Shown here: positions 1 to 8,100 of the stretch, piece after piece
How positions within the stretch are numbered: position 1 is the first letter of the stretch
Layout: each line of letters starts with the position of its first letter
Origin: Gilliamella apis
Lineage (GTDB): Bacteria > Pseudomonadota > Gammaproteobacteria > Enterobacterales > Orbaceae
Reading direction: 5' to 3'
NCBI RefSeq assembly: GCF_002142155.1
Contig: NZ_NASD01000006.1
Coordinates: 1-64,000 of the forward strand
Length of the DNA: 64,000 nt
Program-made: the position numbers and the translations under genes
The notes under the pieces: model-generated
The model's input: the letters and a program-made list of their open reading frames with translations, nothing else
Told to the model about the DNA's origin: nothing
Databases searched by the model: none

Positions 1-101
1 CGCTTTATCTATAAATTATTTATCATTACTAAAACTGTGGAATAATAAAAAAAGTTAATTAAAAATCTAAATTATTAAATAAAACAATAACTCCTAAATA
101 G

Positions 102-124
102 TTATTGATAATCATTATCAATAA
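102..124. promoter_or_regulatory. Fur box (perfect palindrome)
   Basis: A perfect 11-1-11 inverted repeat lies here. Its core at 106-120, TGATAATCATTATCA, is the classical 7-1-7 Fur recognition pattern. It sits about 55-77 bases upstream of the start site predicted for the lipoprotein operon, so it is not on top of that -10 box. It may act on a second promoter, on a divergent gene left of the window, or as a distal site. The palindrome is directly visible; Fur binding is inferred. Confidence 0.75.
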
Positions 125-163
125 TATATTATTTACTTCACGTAAAATTCATTTATGCAGTAC

Positions 164-172
164 TGGTATAAT
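164..172 (+). promoter_or_regulatory. Extended -10 promoter of lipoprotein operon
   Basis: The sequence TGGTATAAT is a consensus extended -10 element (TGnTATAAT). No good -35 is seen about 17 bases upstream, as is common with extended -10 promoters. The implied start near 179 leaves a very short leader that still includes the AAGGA ribosome site at 182-186. Confidence 0.6.
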
Positions 173-192
173 AAAAAACCCAAGGAATAATG

Positions 193-864
193 ATGAAAAT
201 CAATAAGTTGTTAGGATTAATAATTGTCAGCAGTTTATTATTTGGCTGTGCTAAAGAATCTTCCAGAACAATCGAATCGCCAACAGTAAATAGCTATCAT
301 TCAAATTATAATGGTGTTAAAACCAATATTGCTGTAGGTAAATTTGAAAATCGTTCAAATTATCAAAATGGTATTTTCTCTGATGGAGTTGATAAACTAG
401 GTAATCAATCAAAAACATTGCTTATTAGTCATTTACAACAAACCAATCATTTTAATGTTCTAGATAGAACTAACATGCAAGAAATAGCAAATGAAGCTAA
501 ATATAGAAAACAGAAGCAAAATGTGATCGGTGCAAATTACATTATTTCTGGTGATGTAACAGAGTTCGGACGAAAAGAAGTCGGTGATCATCAACTATGG
601 GGAATCCTCGGCAAAGGTAAGGAACAAATTGCTTATGCTAAAGTAAGTCTGAACATAATTGATATCCGAACATCTCAAGTAGCTTACTCAGTACAAGGAT
701 CCGGTGAATATAGCCTATCCAATCGAGAAGTTGTTGGATTTGGCGGCAAAGCAAGTTATGACTCTACTTTAAATGGCAAAGTATTAGATTTGGCTATTAG
801 AGAAGCAATTAATAATTTAGTCAGAGGCATAGATAACGGCGACTGGAAACCTAATACCAAATAA
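193..864 (+). CDS. CsgG/HfaB-family outer-membrane lipoprotein
   Basis: A lipoprotein of about 223 residues. It has a short signal peptide ending in the lipobox LFGC (Cys19 from this start), so it should be lipidated and sent to the outer membrane or periplasm. The mature part carries CsgG-like features: an early strand with IAVGKFENRS, then LLISHL..FNVLDRTNMQEI, a GANYIISGDVTEFG segment and a later VSLNIIDIRTSQVAYSVQGSGEY stretch. CsgG relatives form curli secretion pores or, as LpoB-like proteins, periplasmic assembly factors. This one lacks any curli gene nearby. I prefer the second ATG (193) to 190 because it is spaced better from AAGGA. It is first of three lipoprotein genes with 31-base and 3-base gaps, so one operon. 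The family call is good; the function is unknown. Confidence 0.8.
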   Translation: MKINKLLGLIIVSSLLFGCAKESSRTIESPTVNSYHSNYNGVKTNIAVGKFENRSNYQNGIFSDGVDKLGNQSKTLLISHLQQTNHFNVLDRTNMQEIANEAKYRKQKQNVIGANYIISGDVTEFGRKEVGDHQLWGILGKGKEQIAYAKVSLNIIDIRTSQVAYSVQGSGEYSLSNREVVGFGGKASYDSTLNGKVLDLAIREAINNLVRGIDNGDWKPNTK

Positions 865-895
865 AATGAACGTTAATGACATAAGGATCATAACA

Positions 896-1255
896 ATGTT
901 AAAAAAACAATACTTTATATATTTATTGTTCGCAGGAATGTTATTTGTATTAAATGGTTGTCAATCATCTAATACTATTTATTACTGGGGTGACTATCAA
1001 GAAGTACTTTATAACTATAATCAATCAGATAAAAACAACTACACTCAACAGATTCAAGATTTAGAAAAAACTATAGAAAAAGCTAAATCAACTAATAAAT
1101 CTGTACCACCAGGATTACATGCTCATTTAGGTTTGTTATATGCAACCGCTGGTGATAAAAATAAAGCTTTTGAACAATTTGAAAAGGAAAAAACTCTTTT
1201 CCCTGAATCAAAACACTTTATTGATTTTATTGAAAGAAAATATCAAGGGAAATAA
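896..1255 (+). CDS. DUF4810-type small lipoprotein
   Basis: A lipoprotein of 119 residues with lipobox LNGC (Cys22). The mature N-terminus has YYWGDYQEVLYNY, typical of the DUF4810 family found beside CsgG-like and GNA1162-like lipoproteins. The second half (LHAHLGLLYATAGDKNKAFEQFEKEKTLFPES) looks like one TPR helix pair, which suggests a protein-binding adaptor. An upstream in-frame ATG at 866 would add ten hydrophilic residues before the signal peptide; 896 is chosen because AAGGA at 883-887 is correctly spaced and the signal peptide then starts with MLKK. Middle gene of the operon. No enzymatic role is apparent. Confidence 0.8.
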   Translation: MLKKQYFIYLLFAGMLFVLNGCQSSNTIYYWGDYQEVLYNYNQSDKNNYTQQIQDLEKTIEKAKSTNKSVPPGLHAHLGLLYATAGDKNKAFEQFEKEKTLFPESKHFIDFIERKYQGK

Positions 1256-1258
1256 TCA

Positions 1259-1915
1259 ATGAATAATAAATTTATTGCTCTACTAGGAACATTTCTGGGT
1301 CTCTTTATGTTGGCAGGATGTACAGTAAATAAAGAAAGTTATGACTATACAGCATTTAAAGAAAGTAAACCTGCTTCAATTTTAGTTTTACTACCTGTTA
1401 ACCACTCAAATGAAATCAATGCGAGTTATGGGGTTTTATCTCAAGTAACCTTACCTTTAGCTGAAGCTGGTTATTATGTTTTCCCAGTTATGTTTACTGA
1501 TGAAGTATTTAAACAAAATGGCTTAACGGTAGCTAACGAAATTCACGCAGTTAGTTTATCTAAATTACAACAGACCTTTGATCCTGATGCAGTTTTATAT
1601 ATTAATGTGCAAAATTATGGAACTAATTATCAAGTGATCCAAAGTGATACACGTGTAACATTAGAAGCAAAACTACTCGATGCTCGAACTGGAAAAGTTA
1701 TTTGGACAGGTAGTGCTACAGCTTCTAGTCTAGAAAACCAACAATCAAATAATAGTTTATTAGGTATGTTAATTTCTGCTGCTATCACTCAAATAAGTGA
1801 TACTGTTACGGATCGAAGTGTAGCAATCTCAAGCGTCGCAGCTGCTCGTTTATTTACACCAAACCCGGTAAAAAGTAACGGGATTTTATATGGTCCTTAT
1901 GCTAAACAAAAATAA
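1259..1915 (+). CDS. GNA1162/DUF799-family lipoprotein
   Basis: A lipoprotein of 218 residues with lipobox LAGC (Cys21). The segments ILVLLPVNHSNEI, SYGVLSQVTLPLAEAGYYVFPV and LDARTGKVIWTGSATA resemble the GNA1162 (DUF799) family, first noted as a surface antigen in Neisseria and structurally related to TolB N-terminal and CsgG-like folds. Its start is 3 bases after the previous stop and follows an AAGGGA ribosome site. The three lipoproteins probably form one envelope complex; the association of these three families is known from other genomes, but I know of no settled function. A terminator follows at once. Confidence 0.8.
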   Translation: MNNKFIALLGTFLGLFMLAGCTVNKESYDYTAFKESKPASILVLLPVNHSNEINASYGVLSQVTLPLAEAGYYVFPVMFTDEVFKQNGLTVANEIHAVSLSKLQQTFDPDAVLYINVQNYGTNYQVIQSDTRVTLEAKLLDARTGKVIWTGSATASSLENQQSNNSLLGMLISAAITQISDTVTDRSVAISSVAAARLFTPNPVKSNGILYGPYAKQK

Positions 1916-1941
1916 CTGATCTGATAATTTCTTTATAAAAG

Positions 1942-1964
1942 AGCGGTAATAATTACCGCTTTTT
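1942..1964 (+). terminator. Rho-independent terminator of lipoprotein operon
   Basis: An 8-bp stem (AGCGGTAA / TTACCGCT) with a three-base loop is followed by TTTT. It starts 27 bases after the last stop codon. Confidence 0.85.
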
Positions 1965-2378
1965 CATTGATATAATTACACATATCATTATTACCTTTTT
2001 TAACCATACTCATCATCTTACAGAATCATTTATTCATCTTTTGTTTAGACACTAAAGACAACACTGTTTAGCTAATAATGGCTATATAAAAAAGTTCAAG
2101 AACCGGGATTGGTATACTCAAAAAGGGGCAAAAATTAAGAATGGATTGTTTGATTTAATTAGTCAAATGATTATAAGAGCATCCTAATAAATTAGTCATT
2201 ACTAATTTTATTATTTTAAAAATGATCTAAATATAAATGTCTTTATAAATCAATAATTATGTTAATAACATACTTACATTAATTACAAAATTAGTTAGAT
2301 AACTTTCTTAATCTTCTGATTTATATCTACCTAACTATACTGCTTATGTAATATAAAAAAACATAAAGAGGTTTAGTT
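1965..2378. other. AT-rich intergenic region before transporter gene
   Basis: No complete gene is seen here. A stop-free stretch of 43 codons at 2056-2184 ends in TAA and reads as plausible protein (GYIKKFKNRDWYTQKGAKI, then FDLISQMIIRAS). It has no proper start and may be the tail of a decayed gene. The rest, 2190-2360, is extremely AT-rich and probably holds the promoter and response-regulator sites of the 2379 gene, but no site can be named with confidence. Confidence 0.5.
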
Positions 2379-3674
2379 ATGAGCATACTTCAAGATATAA
2401 AAGAAAATAAGATGTATATAGGTTCACTCCCCCTTCCTATATTTTTAGTTTGTTCCATTATAGTTATTATTGCCGCCCAACTGGACATGCTACCAAGAAC
2501 ATTAATTGGTGGTTTTGCCGTAATATTACCTTTAGGTTGGTTTTTGGGAACTGTAGGACAAAATATTCCATTTTTCAAAAAGTTTGGGGCCCCTGCTATT
2601 CTGTCATTAATTGTTCCTTCATTATTAGTTTACTATGGTGTATTTGATGAAAATACCCTATCGGCGACCAAAATGTTAATGAAAGAATCTAACTTCCTGC
2701 TCTTTTATATCGCCAGTTTAGTATGTGGTAGTATTCTTGGTATGCATCGAGTCATTTTAGTTCAAGGCTTTATTCGCATGATGATCCCGATGTTATTAGG
2801 AATGTGTTTAGCGGCACTAGTTGGTGTAGCTGTCGCTGTAGCTTTTGGTGATACTTGGGAACACGCCTTTTTCTATACCGTTTCGCCAGTAATGGCAGGA
2901 GGAATTGGTGAAGGTGTTTTACAACTTTCTAATGCTTATAGCAATATCCTAAATCAAGATTATGATAGTTTCGTTAGTGCATTAATTCCTGCTACAGTAG
3001 TCGGTAACTTTTTTGCAATTACCTTTACAGCCGTTATGAGCCGAATAGGTGAAGTTAAACCTCATTTAAGTGGTCATGGTCAATTGGTCAAAATTGAGTT
3101 TGATGGTTTAGCTGAAGCATTAAAAGATGATAAAACCCCACTTGATGCTCGCTCAATGAGTGGTGCAGTAATGATTTTAGCCACTTTATTCATTTTTGGA
3201 ATGATTCTAGAAAAAATGATTCATTTCCCTGGCCCTGTTTTAATGATTATTGCTACTGCGGTAGTTAAATATTTCCGTTTATTACCAGAAAGTGTAGAGC
3301 GTGGTAGCCAACAATGGTACAAATTTATTTCGGGTAATTTTACTTTCCCATTAATGGCTGGATTAGGTCTGCTTTATATTGATTTAGCCAGTGTAGTTAA
3401 TGTATTAACTATCCCATATTTCATTACTATTATCGCGATTGTATTCACTGTTTCAATGACAGGATTTGTCTGTAGCTTCTTCTTAAAAATGTATCCTGTT
3501 GAAGCATCAATTATTTCGTCTTGCCAAAGCGGTATGGGCGGGACTGGTGATGTAGCCATACTTTCTACAGCAAATAGAATGAACTTAATGCCTTTTGCTC
3601 AGGTCGCAACAAGATTAGGAGGGGCTTTGATGGTGATATGTACCACAGCACTAATGCGTTATTTACATATGTAA
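2379..3674 (+). CDS. 2-hydroxycarboxylate transporter (CitS/MaeN family)
   Basis: An inner-membrane secondary transporter of 431 residues, the usual size for the 2HCT family, which moves malate, citrate or lactate with Na+ or H+. It is hydrophobic throughout. The two diagnostic reentrant-loop motifs are visible: GGIGEG at 174-179 and GGTG at 387-390. A conserved Arg412 follows in the second half (ATRLGG), where family members bind the carboxylate. The ribosome site AAAGAGG lies at the right distance. The malic enzyme 120 bases downstream makes malate the most likely substrate, as in the maePE locus of lactobacilli. Citrate or another hydroxyacid is not excluded. Confidence 0.88.
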   Translation: MSILQDIKENKMYIGSLPLPIFLVCSIIVIIAAQLDMLPRTLIGGFAVILPLGWFLGTVGQNIPFFKKFGAPAILSLIVPSLLVYYGVFDENTLSATKMLMKESNFLLFYIASLVCGSILGMHRVILVQGFIRMMIPMLLGMCLAALVGVAVAVAFGDTWEHAFFYTVSPVMAGGIGEGVLQLSNAYSNILNQDYDSFVSALIPATVVGNFFAITFTAVMSRIGEVKPHLSGHGQLVKIEFDGLAEALKDDKTPLDARSMSGAVMILATLFIFGMILEKMIHFPGPVLMIIATAVVKYFRLLPESVERGSQQWYKFISGNFTFPLMAGLGLLYIDLASVVNVLTIPYFITIIAIVFTVSMTGFVCSFFLKMYPVEASIISSCQSGMGGTGDVAILSTANRMNLMPFAQVATRLGGALMVICTTALMRYLHM

Positions 3675-3794
3675 TTTTATATAACTTAAAGAATTAATTA
3701 ATAAATTTATAAACAGTTTGAGATGAATTATTGCATTAATTTAATCTTACAAAATATCTAACATAGATTTAATATATTTAAAAAGGTAAATATT

Positions 3795-4952
3795 ATGACA
3801 ACAGTACAAGAAAAAGCGCTAGCAATCAGTAAGCAAATGCATGGCAAATTTGAAACACATTCTAAAGTGCCCGTTAATTCAATGGCAGATCTTAGTGTTG
3901 CTTATACACCTGGGGTTGCCGCAGTGTGTACTGAAATAGCTAAAAATCCTGAATCAGTTTACGAATATACCAGTAAACGTAATTTAGTAGCTGTTATTAC
4001 TGATGGTTCAGCAGTATTAGGTTTAGGAAATATTGGACCAGAAGCAGCTATTCCGGTAATGGAAGGCAAAGCAATTTTATTCAAACAATTTGCTAATGTT
4101 GATGCAATACCTCTATCAATTAATACTCAAGATCCAGATGAGTTAGTGAAACATATTGCTGCGTTGGCTCCTTCATTTGGTGGAATAAATCTTGAAGATA
4201 TTAGTGCGCCAAGATGTTTTGAAATTGAAAAAAGATTACAAGAAATTTTAGATATTCCTGTGTTCCATGATGATCAGCATGGCACAGCAATTGTGGTACT
4301 AGCAGCACTATATAATGCCTTAAAAGTTGCTGGCAAATCGATAGAATCAGCCAAAGTTGTGATTAATGGCGGAGGAGCAGCTGGTTTAGCAATCGCCGAT
4401 ATGTTATTAGCTGCTGGAGTCTCCGATCTTAAAATTGTCGATAAAATTGGTATATTATCTGAAGATGACACTTCGTTACCACCCCATCATTTAGCAATGG
4501 CGAAAAGAACCAATAAATCTAAACAAAAAGGTACATTAGAAGATGCAGTTAAAGGTGCTGATGTATTCATTGGTGTATCGGCACCGGGAGTACTAAAAGC
4601 TGAATGGGTTAAAACGATGGCCGAAAAATCGATTATTTTTGCTATGGCAAACCCTACACCAGAAATATTCCCTGATGAAGCCAAAGCCGCAGGTGCTTAT
4701 ATTGTTGGAACTGGGCGTAGTGATTATCCAAATCAAATCAATAACGTGTTAGCATTCCCAGGTATATTCAGAGGAGCCTTAGATGCTAGAGCAAAAAATA
4801 TTACATTAGCTATGCAACTTGCTGCAGCCAAAGGATTAGCGGATATCATTACACCAGAAAAACTTTCAGTTGATTGCATATTACCTAACGCTTTCGAACC
4901 TAATGTAGCGAAAGTTGTTGCCGAAAGTGTCAAAAATGCAGCAAAACTGTAA
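3795..4952 (+). CDS. Malic enzyme, short form (malate to pyruvate + CO2)
   Basis: An oxidative decarboxylase of 385 residues for malate, cytoplasmic. Motifs seen: Y37-T-P-G with the catalytic tyrosine, EGKA with Lys92, the metal-binding FHDDQHGT at 157-164, and the dinucleotide fold INGGGAAGLAIA near 195. It has only the catalytic and NAD(P) domains, like bacterial short malic enzymes (YtsJ or MaeE type), and lacks the phosphotransacetylase-like domain of E. coli MaeB. Cofactor preference cannot be judged safely. It lies between a 2HCT transporter and a two-component system, so it very likely metabolises the imported malate. A strong terminator follows. Confidence 0.92.
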   Translation: MTTVQEKALAISKQMHGKFETHSKVPVNSMADLSVAYTPGVAAVCTEIAKNPESVYEYTSKRNLVAVITDGSAVLGLGNIGPEAAIPVMEGKAILFKQFANVDAIPLSINTQDPDELVKHIAALAPSFGGINLEDISAPRCFEIEKRLQEILDIPVFHDDQHGTAIVVLAALYNALKVAGKSIESAKVVINGGGAAGLAIADMLLAAGVSDLKIVDKIGILSEDDTSLPPHHLAMAKRTNKSKQKGTLEDAVKGADVFIGVSAPGVLKAEWVKTMAEKSIIFAMANPTPEIFPDEAKAAGAYIVGTGRSDYPNQINNVLAFPGIFRGALDARAKNITLAMQLAAAKGLADIITPEKLSVDCILPNAFEPNVAKVVAESVKNAAKL

Positions 4953-4984
4953 TGATAACTTGAAAATAAATTAGATTAACTAAA

Positions 4985-5019
4985 AAAACCTACTAATAAA
5001 TTTATTAGTAGGTTTTGCC
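4985..5019 (+). terminator. Terminator after malic enzyme gene
   Basis: A perfect inverted repeat of 16 + 16 bases (4985-5000 and 5001-5016), with stem core CCTACTAATA / TATTAGTAGG, ends in TTTT. It separates the transport and enzyme genes from the two-component genes; its symmetry could let it work in both directions. Confidence 0.85.
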
Positions 5020-5064
5020 TGTTAATCAGTTAATATAGTTAGACGTTTATTTTTTATATATTAA

Positions 5065-6687
5065 ATGATAATGAGATACCTATTTAACAAATTACCATTG
5101 AAAGTTAAGTTAATAAGCCTAATTTGTTTGGTTTTTATACTCTCAGTTATTGCACAAAACATCTATATTATTCATGTAGTCAATAACGAATATCTTATTA
5201 ATTCTCGACAACGTGTAGAAAATATTGCCAGTATTATCTCAACTTCTCAGACGATCATTGATAAAATACAAAACCCTACTTTACAAAATATCGCCGCCAT
5301 TCAGGCAACTACAGAACAAACTAGAGCTCTGACTCAAATCGATTTTATTGTTATATTCAATATGCAAGGTGTTAGATATTCACATCCAGATAAAAATAAA
5401 ATCGGCCAAACTATAGTCGGAGGAGATGAACAACGAGCGTTAAATGGTGAGTCCTATACTTCAATCGCAAAGGGTACGTTAGGGGATTCTGTTCGAGCAT
5501 TTAAACCAATCATGAATGAAAAACATCAACAAATTGGTGCCGTTTTGGTTGGCCAAACGTTGCAGAAAATTAATCATTTAGCATCGAGAACAAGCCAACC
5601 GATTTGGTTATCCTTATTTGCCTCGTTAACTATCGCTATTATTTTAGCCTACTTGTTATCCCATAATATAAAAAAGATCCTATATGGTCTTGAACCAATT
5701 CAAATGGCTCAGTTATTTGCAGAACGAAATGCAATTATTAGAACAGTAAAAGAAGGGATTGTTGTTATCAATCGAAACGGTTTAATAACTCAAATTAATG
5801 ATGAAGCGATTAGAATTTTACGTATAGATGATGATAAAGAAAATATTATTGGCTTACCTATTAAGAATTTCATTCCTAATACTCGCCTACATGAAGTGAT
5901 GATGAGTGGCAATGCTGAATATGATTGTGAACAAAATATCAATGGAGTGGTAATACTCACCAATCGAACGCCTTTATTTGTTAATGATGCTTTAGTCGGG
6001 GCCATTGCCTCATTTAGAGATATGACAGAGGTTCGTAAATTGGCAGAAAATTTAACTGGAGTAAATCGATACGCCGATGCCTTACGTTCACAATCACATG
6101 AATTCAATAACAAACTACATGTTATTTATGGTTTAGCTTTCAATGATAATAAACAAGAATTAATGGACTACCTTGAACAAATTATTGGCAACCAACAAGC
6201 TGAATCAAAACTTGTTAGTCAATATATAAAAGATCCAATTATAGCTGGTTTTTTAAATAGTAAGTTTAGCCGAGCCCGTGAATTAAATGTTACCTTAGAG
6301 TTCAATATTGATGGTGTTTTAGCCCCCATAACAGACACTTCTGTTATTCATAGTTTAGTCACAATACTTGGTAATTTAATTGATAATGGTTTAGATGCTG
6401 TACAGTTTTTAGATGATAAACAAATAAAAGTTAGTTTAGTCATAGATAACTCTAATTTTGAAATAGAAATTAATGACAACGGCGAAGGTATTTCAGAAAA
6501 AGATATTCAATATATTTTTCAAAAAGGTTATTCGACTAAAGGTGATAACCGTGGCTTTGGACTCTATTTAGTATTGGCTAGTATTGACGAATTAGATGGG
6601 CATATACAATTATGTGATCTTAATAATAAAAAAGGGACTTGTTTTAAGGTACTATTACCACTAAAAGAGATATATAGGAATAAATAA
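5065..6687 (+). CDS. CitA/DcuS-type sensor histidine kinase for dicarboxylates
   Basis: A membrane sensor kinase of 540 residues. Order of parts: transmembrane helix about 15-38; periplasmic PAS-like domain about 40-175 containing the family signature RYSHPD, GGDEQRAL and a LGDSVRAFKPI stretch; second helix about 181-200; cytoplasmic PAS about 220-320; a SPOB-type dimerisation helix with phospho-acceptor His345 in SQSHEFNNKL; then an ATPase domain with GNLIDNGLDAV, DNGEGI and GFGLYLV. All key residues are intact. This architecture belongs to CitA, DcuS and MaeK, which sense citrate or C4-dicarboxylates outside the cell. The regulator follows after 4 bases. No clear ribosome site precedes 5065; the ATG at 5071 is an alternative start. 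The neighbours suggest malate sensing. Confidence 0.9.
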   Translation: MIMRYLFNKLPLKVKLISLICLVFILSVIAQNIYIIHVVNNEYLINSRQRVENIASIISTSQTIIDKIQNPTLQNIAAIQATTEQTRALTQIDFIVIFNMQGVRYSHPDKNKIGQTIVGGDEQRALNGESYTSIAKGTLGDSVRAFKPIMNEKHQQIGAVLVGQTLQKINHLASRTSQPIWLSLFASLTIAIILAYLLSHNIKKILYGLEPIQMAQLFAERNAIIRTVKEGIVVINRNGLITQINDEAIRILRIDDDKENIIGLPIKNFIPNTRLHEVMMSGNAEYDCEQNINGVVILTNRTPLFVNDALVGAIASFRDMTEVRKLAENLTGVNRYADALRSQSHEFNNKLHVIYGLAFNDNKQELMDYLEQIIGNQQAESKLVSQYIKDPIIAGFLNSKFSRARELNVTLEFNIDGVLAPITDTSVIHSLVTILGNLIDNGLDAVQFLDDKQIKVSLVIDNSNFEIEINDNGEGISEKDIQYIFQKGYSTKGDNRGFGLYLVLASIDELDGHIQLCDLNNKKGTCFKVLLPLKEIYRNK

Positions 6688-6691
6688 GAAA

Positions 6692-7363
6692 ATGGTAGAA
6701 GTTTTAATCGTTGAAGATGATCCAATGGTGGCTCAATTAAATAAAAAATATTTACAAATGTTACCTGGTTTCAATTTGGCATCTGTTGTTAGTAATGGAG
6801 AACAAGCATTACATTTTATTCATGATAACCACATTGACCTGTTACTGCTTGATGTATTTATGCCAAAATTAAATGGTCTTGAACTATTAAAATACATTCG
6901 CATTAGTTATCCCAAAATAGATATCATAATGGTAACAGCTGCATGTAATACCAACGACATTCAGACAGCATTACGTTTAGGAGTCATTGATTACATAGTT
7001 AAACCCTTTACTTTTCAACGATTTCGCACAGCCTTAATCTCCTATCAAGAACGTGTTCGATTGTTATCATCATCAGAAATACTAAATCAAGATCAATTAG
7101 ATGATCGGATTTTTACCAAACACGTTAATCCCTCAACTAGGTTACCTAAAGGTATCGATTCACAAACATTACAATCAGTGCGAGAGGTGGTCGCTAATTA
7201 TCAGCAAGATTTTTCAATGAGTGATATTGTTGAATTAATTTCACTATCTAGAATATCAGTTAAGAAATATCTGGATTACTTAGAAGAACAGGGAGAGATA
7301 GAAAGTCATTTGACTTACTTACCAATTGGTCGCCCAGTAAAGCGTTATATTTATCAAAAATAG
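6692..7363 (+). CDS. CitB/DcuR-type response regulator
   Basis: A response regulator of 223 residues. The receiver domain spans about 1-120 with the acidic pair E8-D9-D10, phospho-acceptor Asp54 in LLLLDVFMP and the conserved lysine in YIVKPF. A linker leads to a C-terminal helix-turn-helix (about 165-215, FSMSDIVELISLSRISVKKYL), the winged type found in CitB, DcuR and MaeR. It follows its kinase after 4 bases. Known relatives switch on their cognate transporter and catabolic genes; the likely target is the 2HCT and malic enzyme pair just upstream, although no binding repeat could be identified by eye. Confidence 0.9.
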   Translation: MVEVLIVEDDPMVAQLNKKYLQMLPGFNLASVVSNGEQALHFIHDNHIDLLLLDVFMPKLNGLELLKYIRISYPKIDIIMVTAACNTNDIQTALRLGVIDYIVKPFTFQRFRTALISYQERVRLLSSSEILNQDQLDDRIFTKHVNPSTRLPKGIDSQTLQSVREVVANYQQDFSMSDIVELISLSRISVKKYLDYLEEQGEIESHLTYLPIGRPVKRYIYQK

Positions 7364-7426
7364 ATCCGATGCACTTTAATTTTTTTCTTACTATTTAATA
7401 AATTAGTTATTAAAAAATAAATAAAA

Positions 7427-8020
7427 CTATTTATCCATAGTAATTTCATCTAAAGATAAACTAAAACTTGGCACAAATATATCTAAAAAGTAATCCATTT
7501 CAGGACTGTTTCGTTCTGATAATGTTTTTTTCAAACGTTGCTCAGCTAACTTAAATTCATTATTGCCGGCGCTAAGTTCTTCAATGGTTTTAAGGTATGC
7601 ACATAAAGCATCTGCTTGTTTTACGATACTTTTTTCAGACTCATCATAATAATCATCATCAATTAATGATCTAAAATCGTCTTGCAACTCTTTAGGCAAC
7701 ATATTAATAAGTTTATTTTGAGCTATTTTTTCAATTTTTTTATATTCAGATGTAATTTGCGGATTATAATATTTAGTTGGTGTTGGTAAGTCACCAGTCA
7801 GTACTTCTGATGCATCATGGTACATCGCTAATAATGCGATTCGCTCAGGATTAACATTGCCATTAAATCTTTTATTCTTAATGACTGCTAAAGCATGTGC
7901 AACAAAAGCAACTTGTAGACTATGCTCAGATACATTCTCTGTTCTCACATTTCGCATTAAAGGCCAGCGATTAATTAATTTCAAACGTGATAAATGAGCA
8001 AAGAAATGGCTATTATTCAT
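7427..8020 (-). CDS. yfbR: 5'-deoxynucleotidase YfbR (HD domain)
   Basis: A cytoplasmic HD-domain phosphohydrolase of 197 residues that removes phosphate from deoxyribonucleoside 5'-monophosphates. Seen: [17 protein letters not shown] with the first metal histidines, the HD pair in [19 protein letters not shown], and a later conserved Asp in [15 protein letters not shown]. The N-terminus [19 protein letters not shown] and the TPTKYYNP stretch are typical of YfbR, and the length fits (E. coli 199). It is convergent with the response regulator gene and follows lpxC in the same direction, separated from it by a terminator, so it is probably transcribed alone. Confidence 0.93.
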   Translation of the reverse strand: MNNSHFFAHLSRLKLINRWPLMRNVRTENVSEHSLQVAFVAHALAVIKNKRFNGNVNPERIALLAMYHDASEVLTGDLPTPTKYYNPQITSEYKKIEKIAQNKLINMLPKELQDDFRSLIDDDYYDESEKSIVKQADALCAYLKTIEELSAGNNEFKLAEQRLKKTLSERNSPEMDYFLDIFVPSFSLSLDEITMDK

Positions 8021-8047
8021 GTTAATATCTCATAATTATAAAAATAA

Positions 8048-8072
8048 AAAACGCTTCCACTTCGGAAGCGTT
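8048..8072 (-). terminator. Terminator at the end of the dcw/lpxC unit
   Basis: On the minus strand a 9-bp stem, AACGCTTCC / GGAAGCGTT, with a five-base loop is followed by a T-rich run. It lies about 30 bases past the lpxC stop and closes the long cell-wall transcription unit. Confidence 0.88.
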
Positions 8073-8100
8073 AATAAAGCAATTATTCTCGTTTAAGGAT

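Noticed and set aside
5790-6113. 107-codon open frame opposite the sensor kinase gene
   Set aside because: Antisense to a conserved kinase gene and without protein-like features.
7394-7414. Inverted repeat TTTAATAA / TTATTAAA after the response regulator gene
   Set aside because: The stem is made only of A-T pairs and has no T-run in either useful direction. Chance is likely in DNA this AT-rich.
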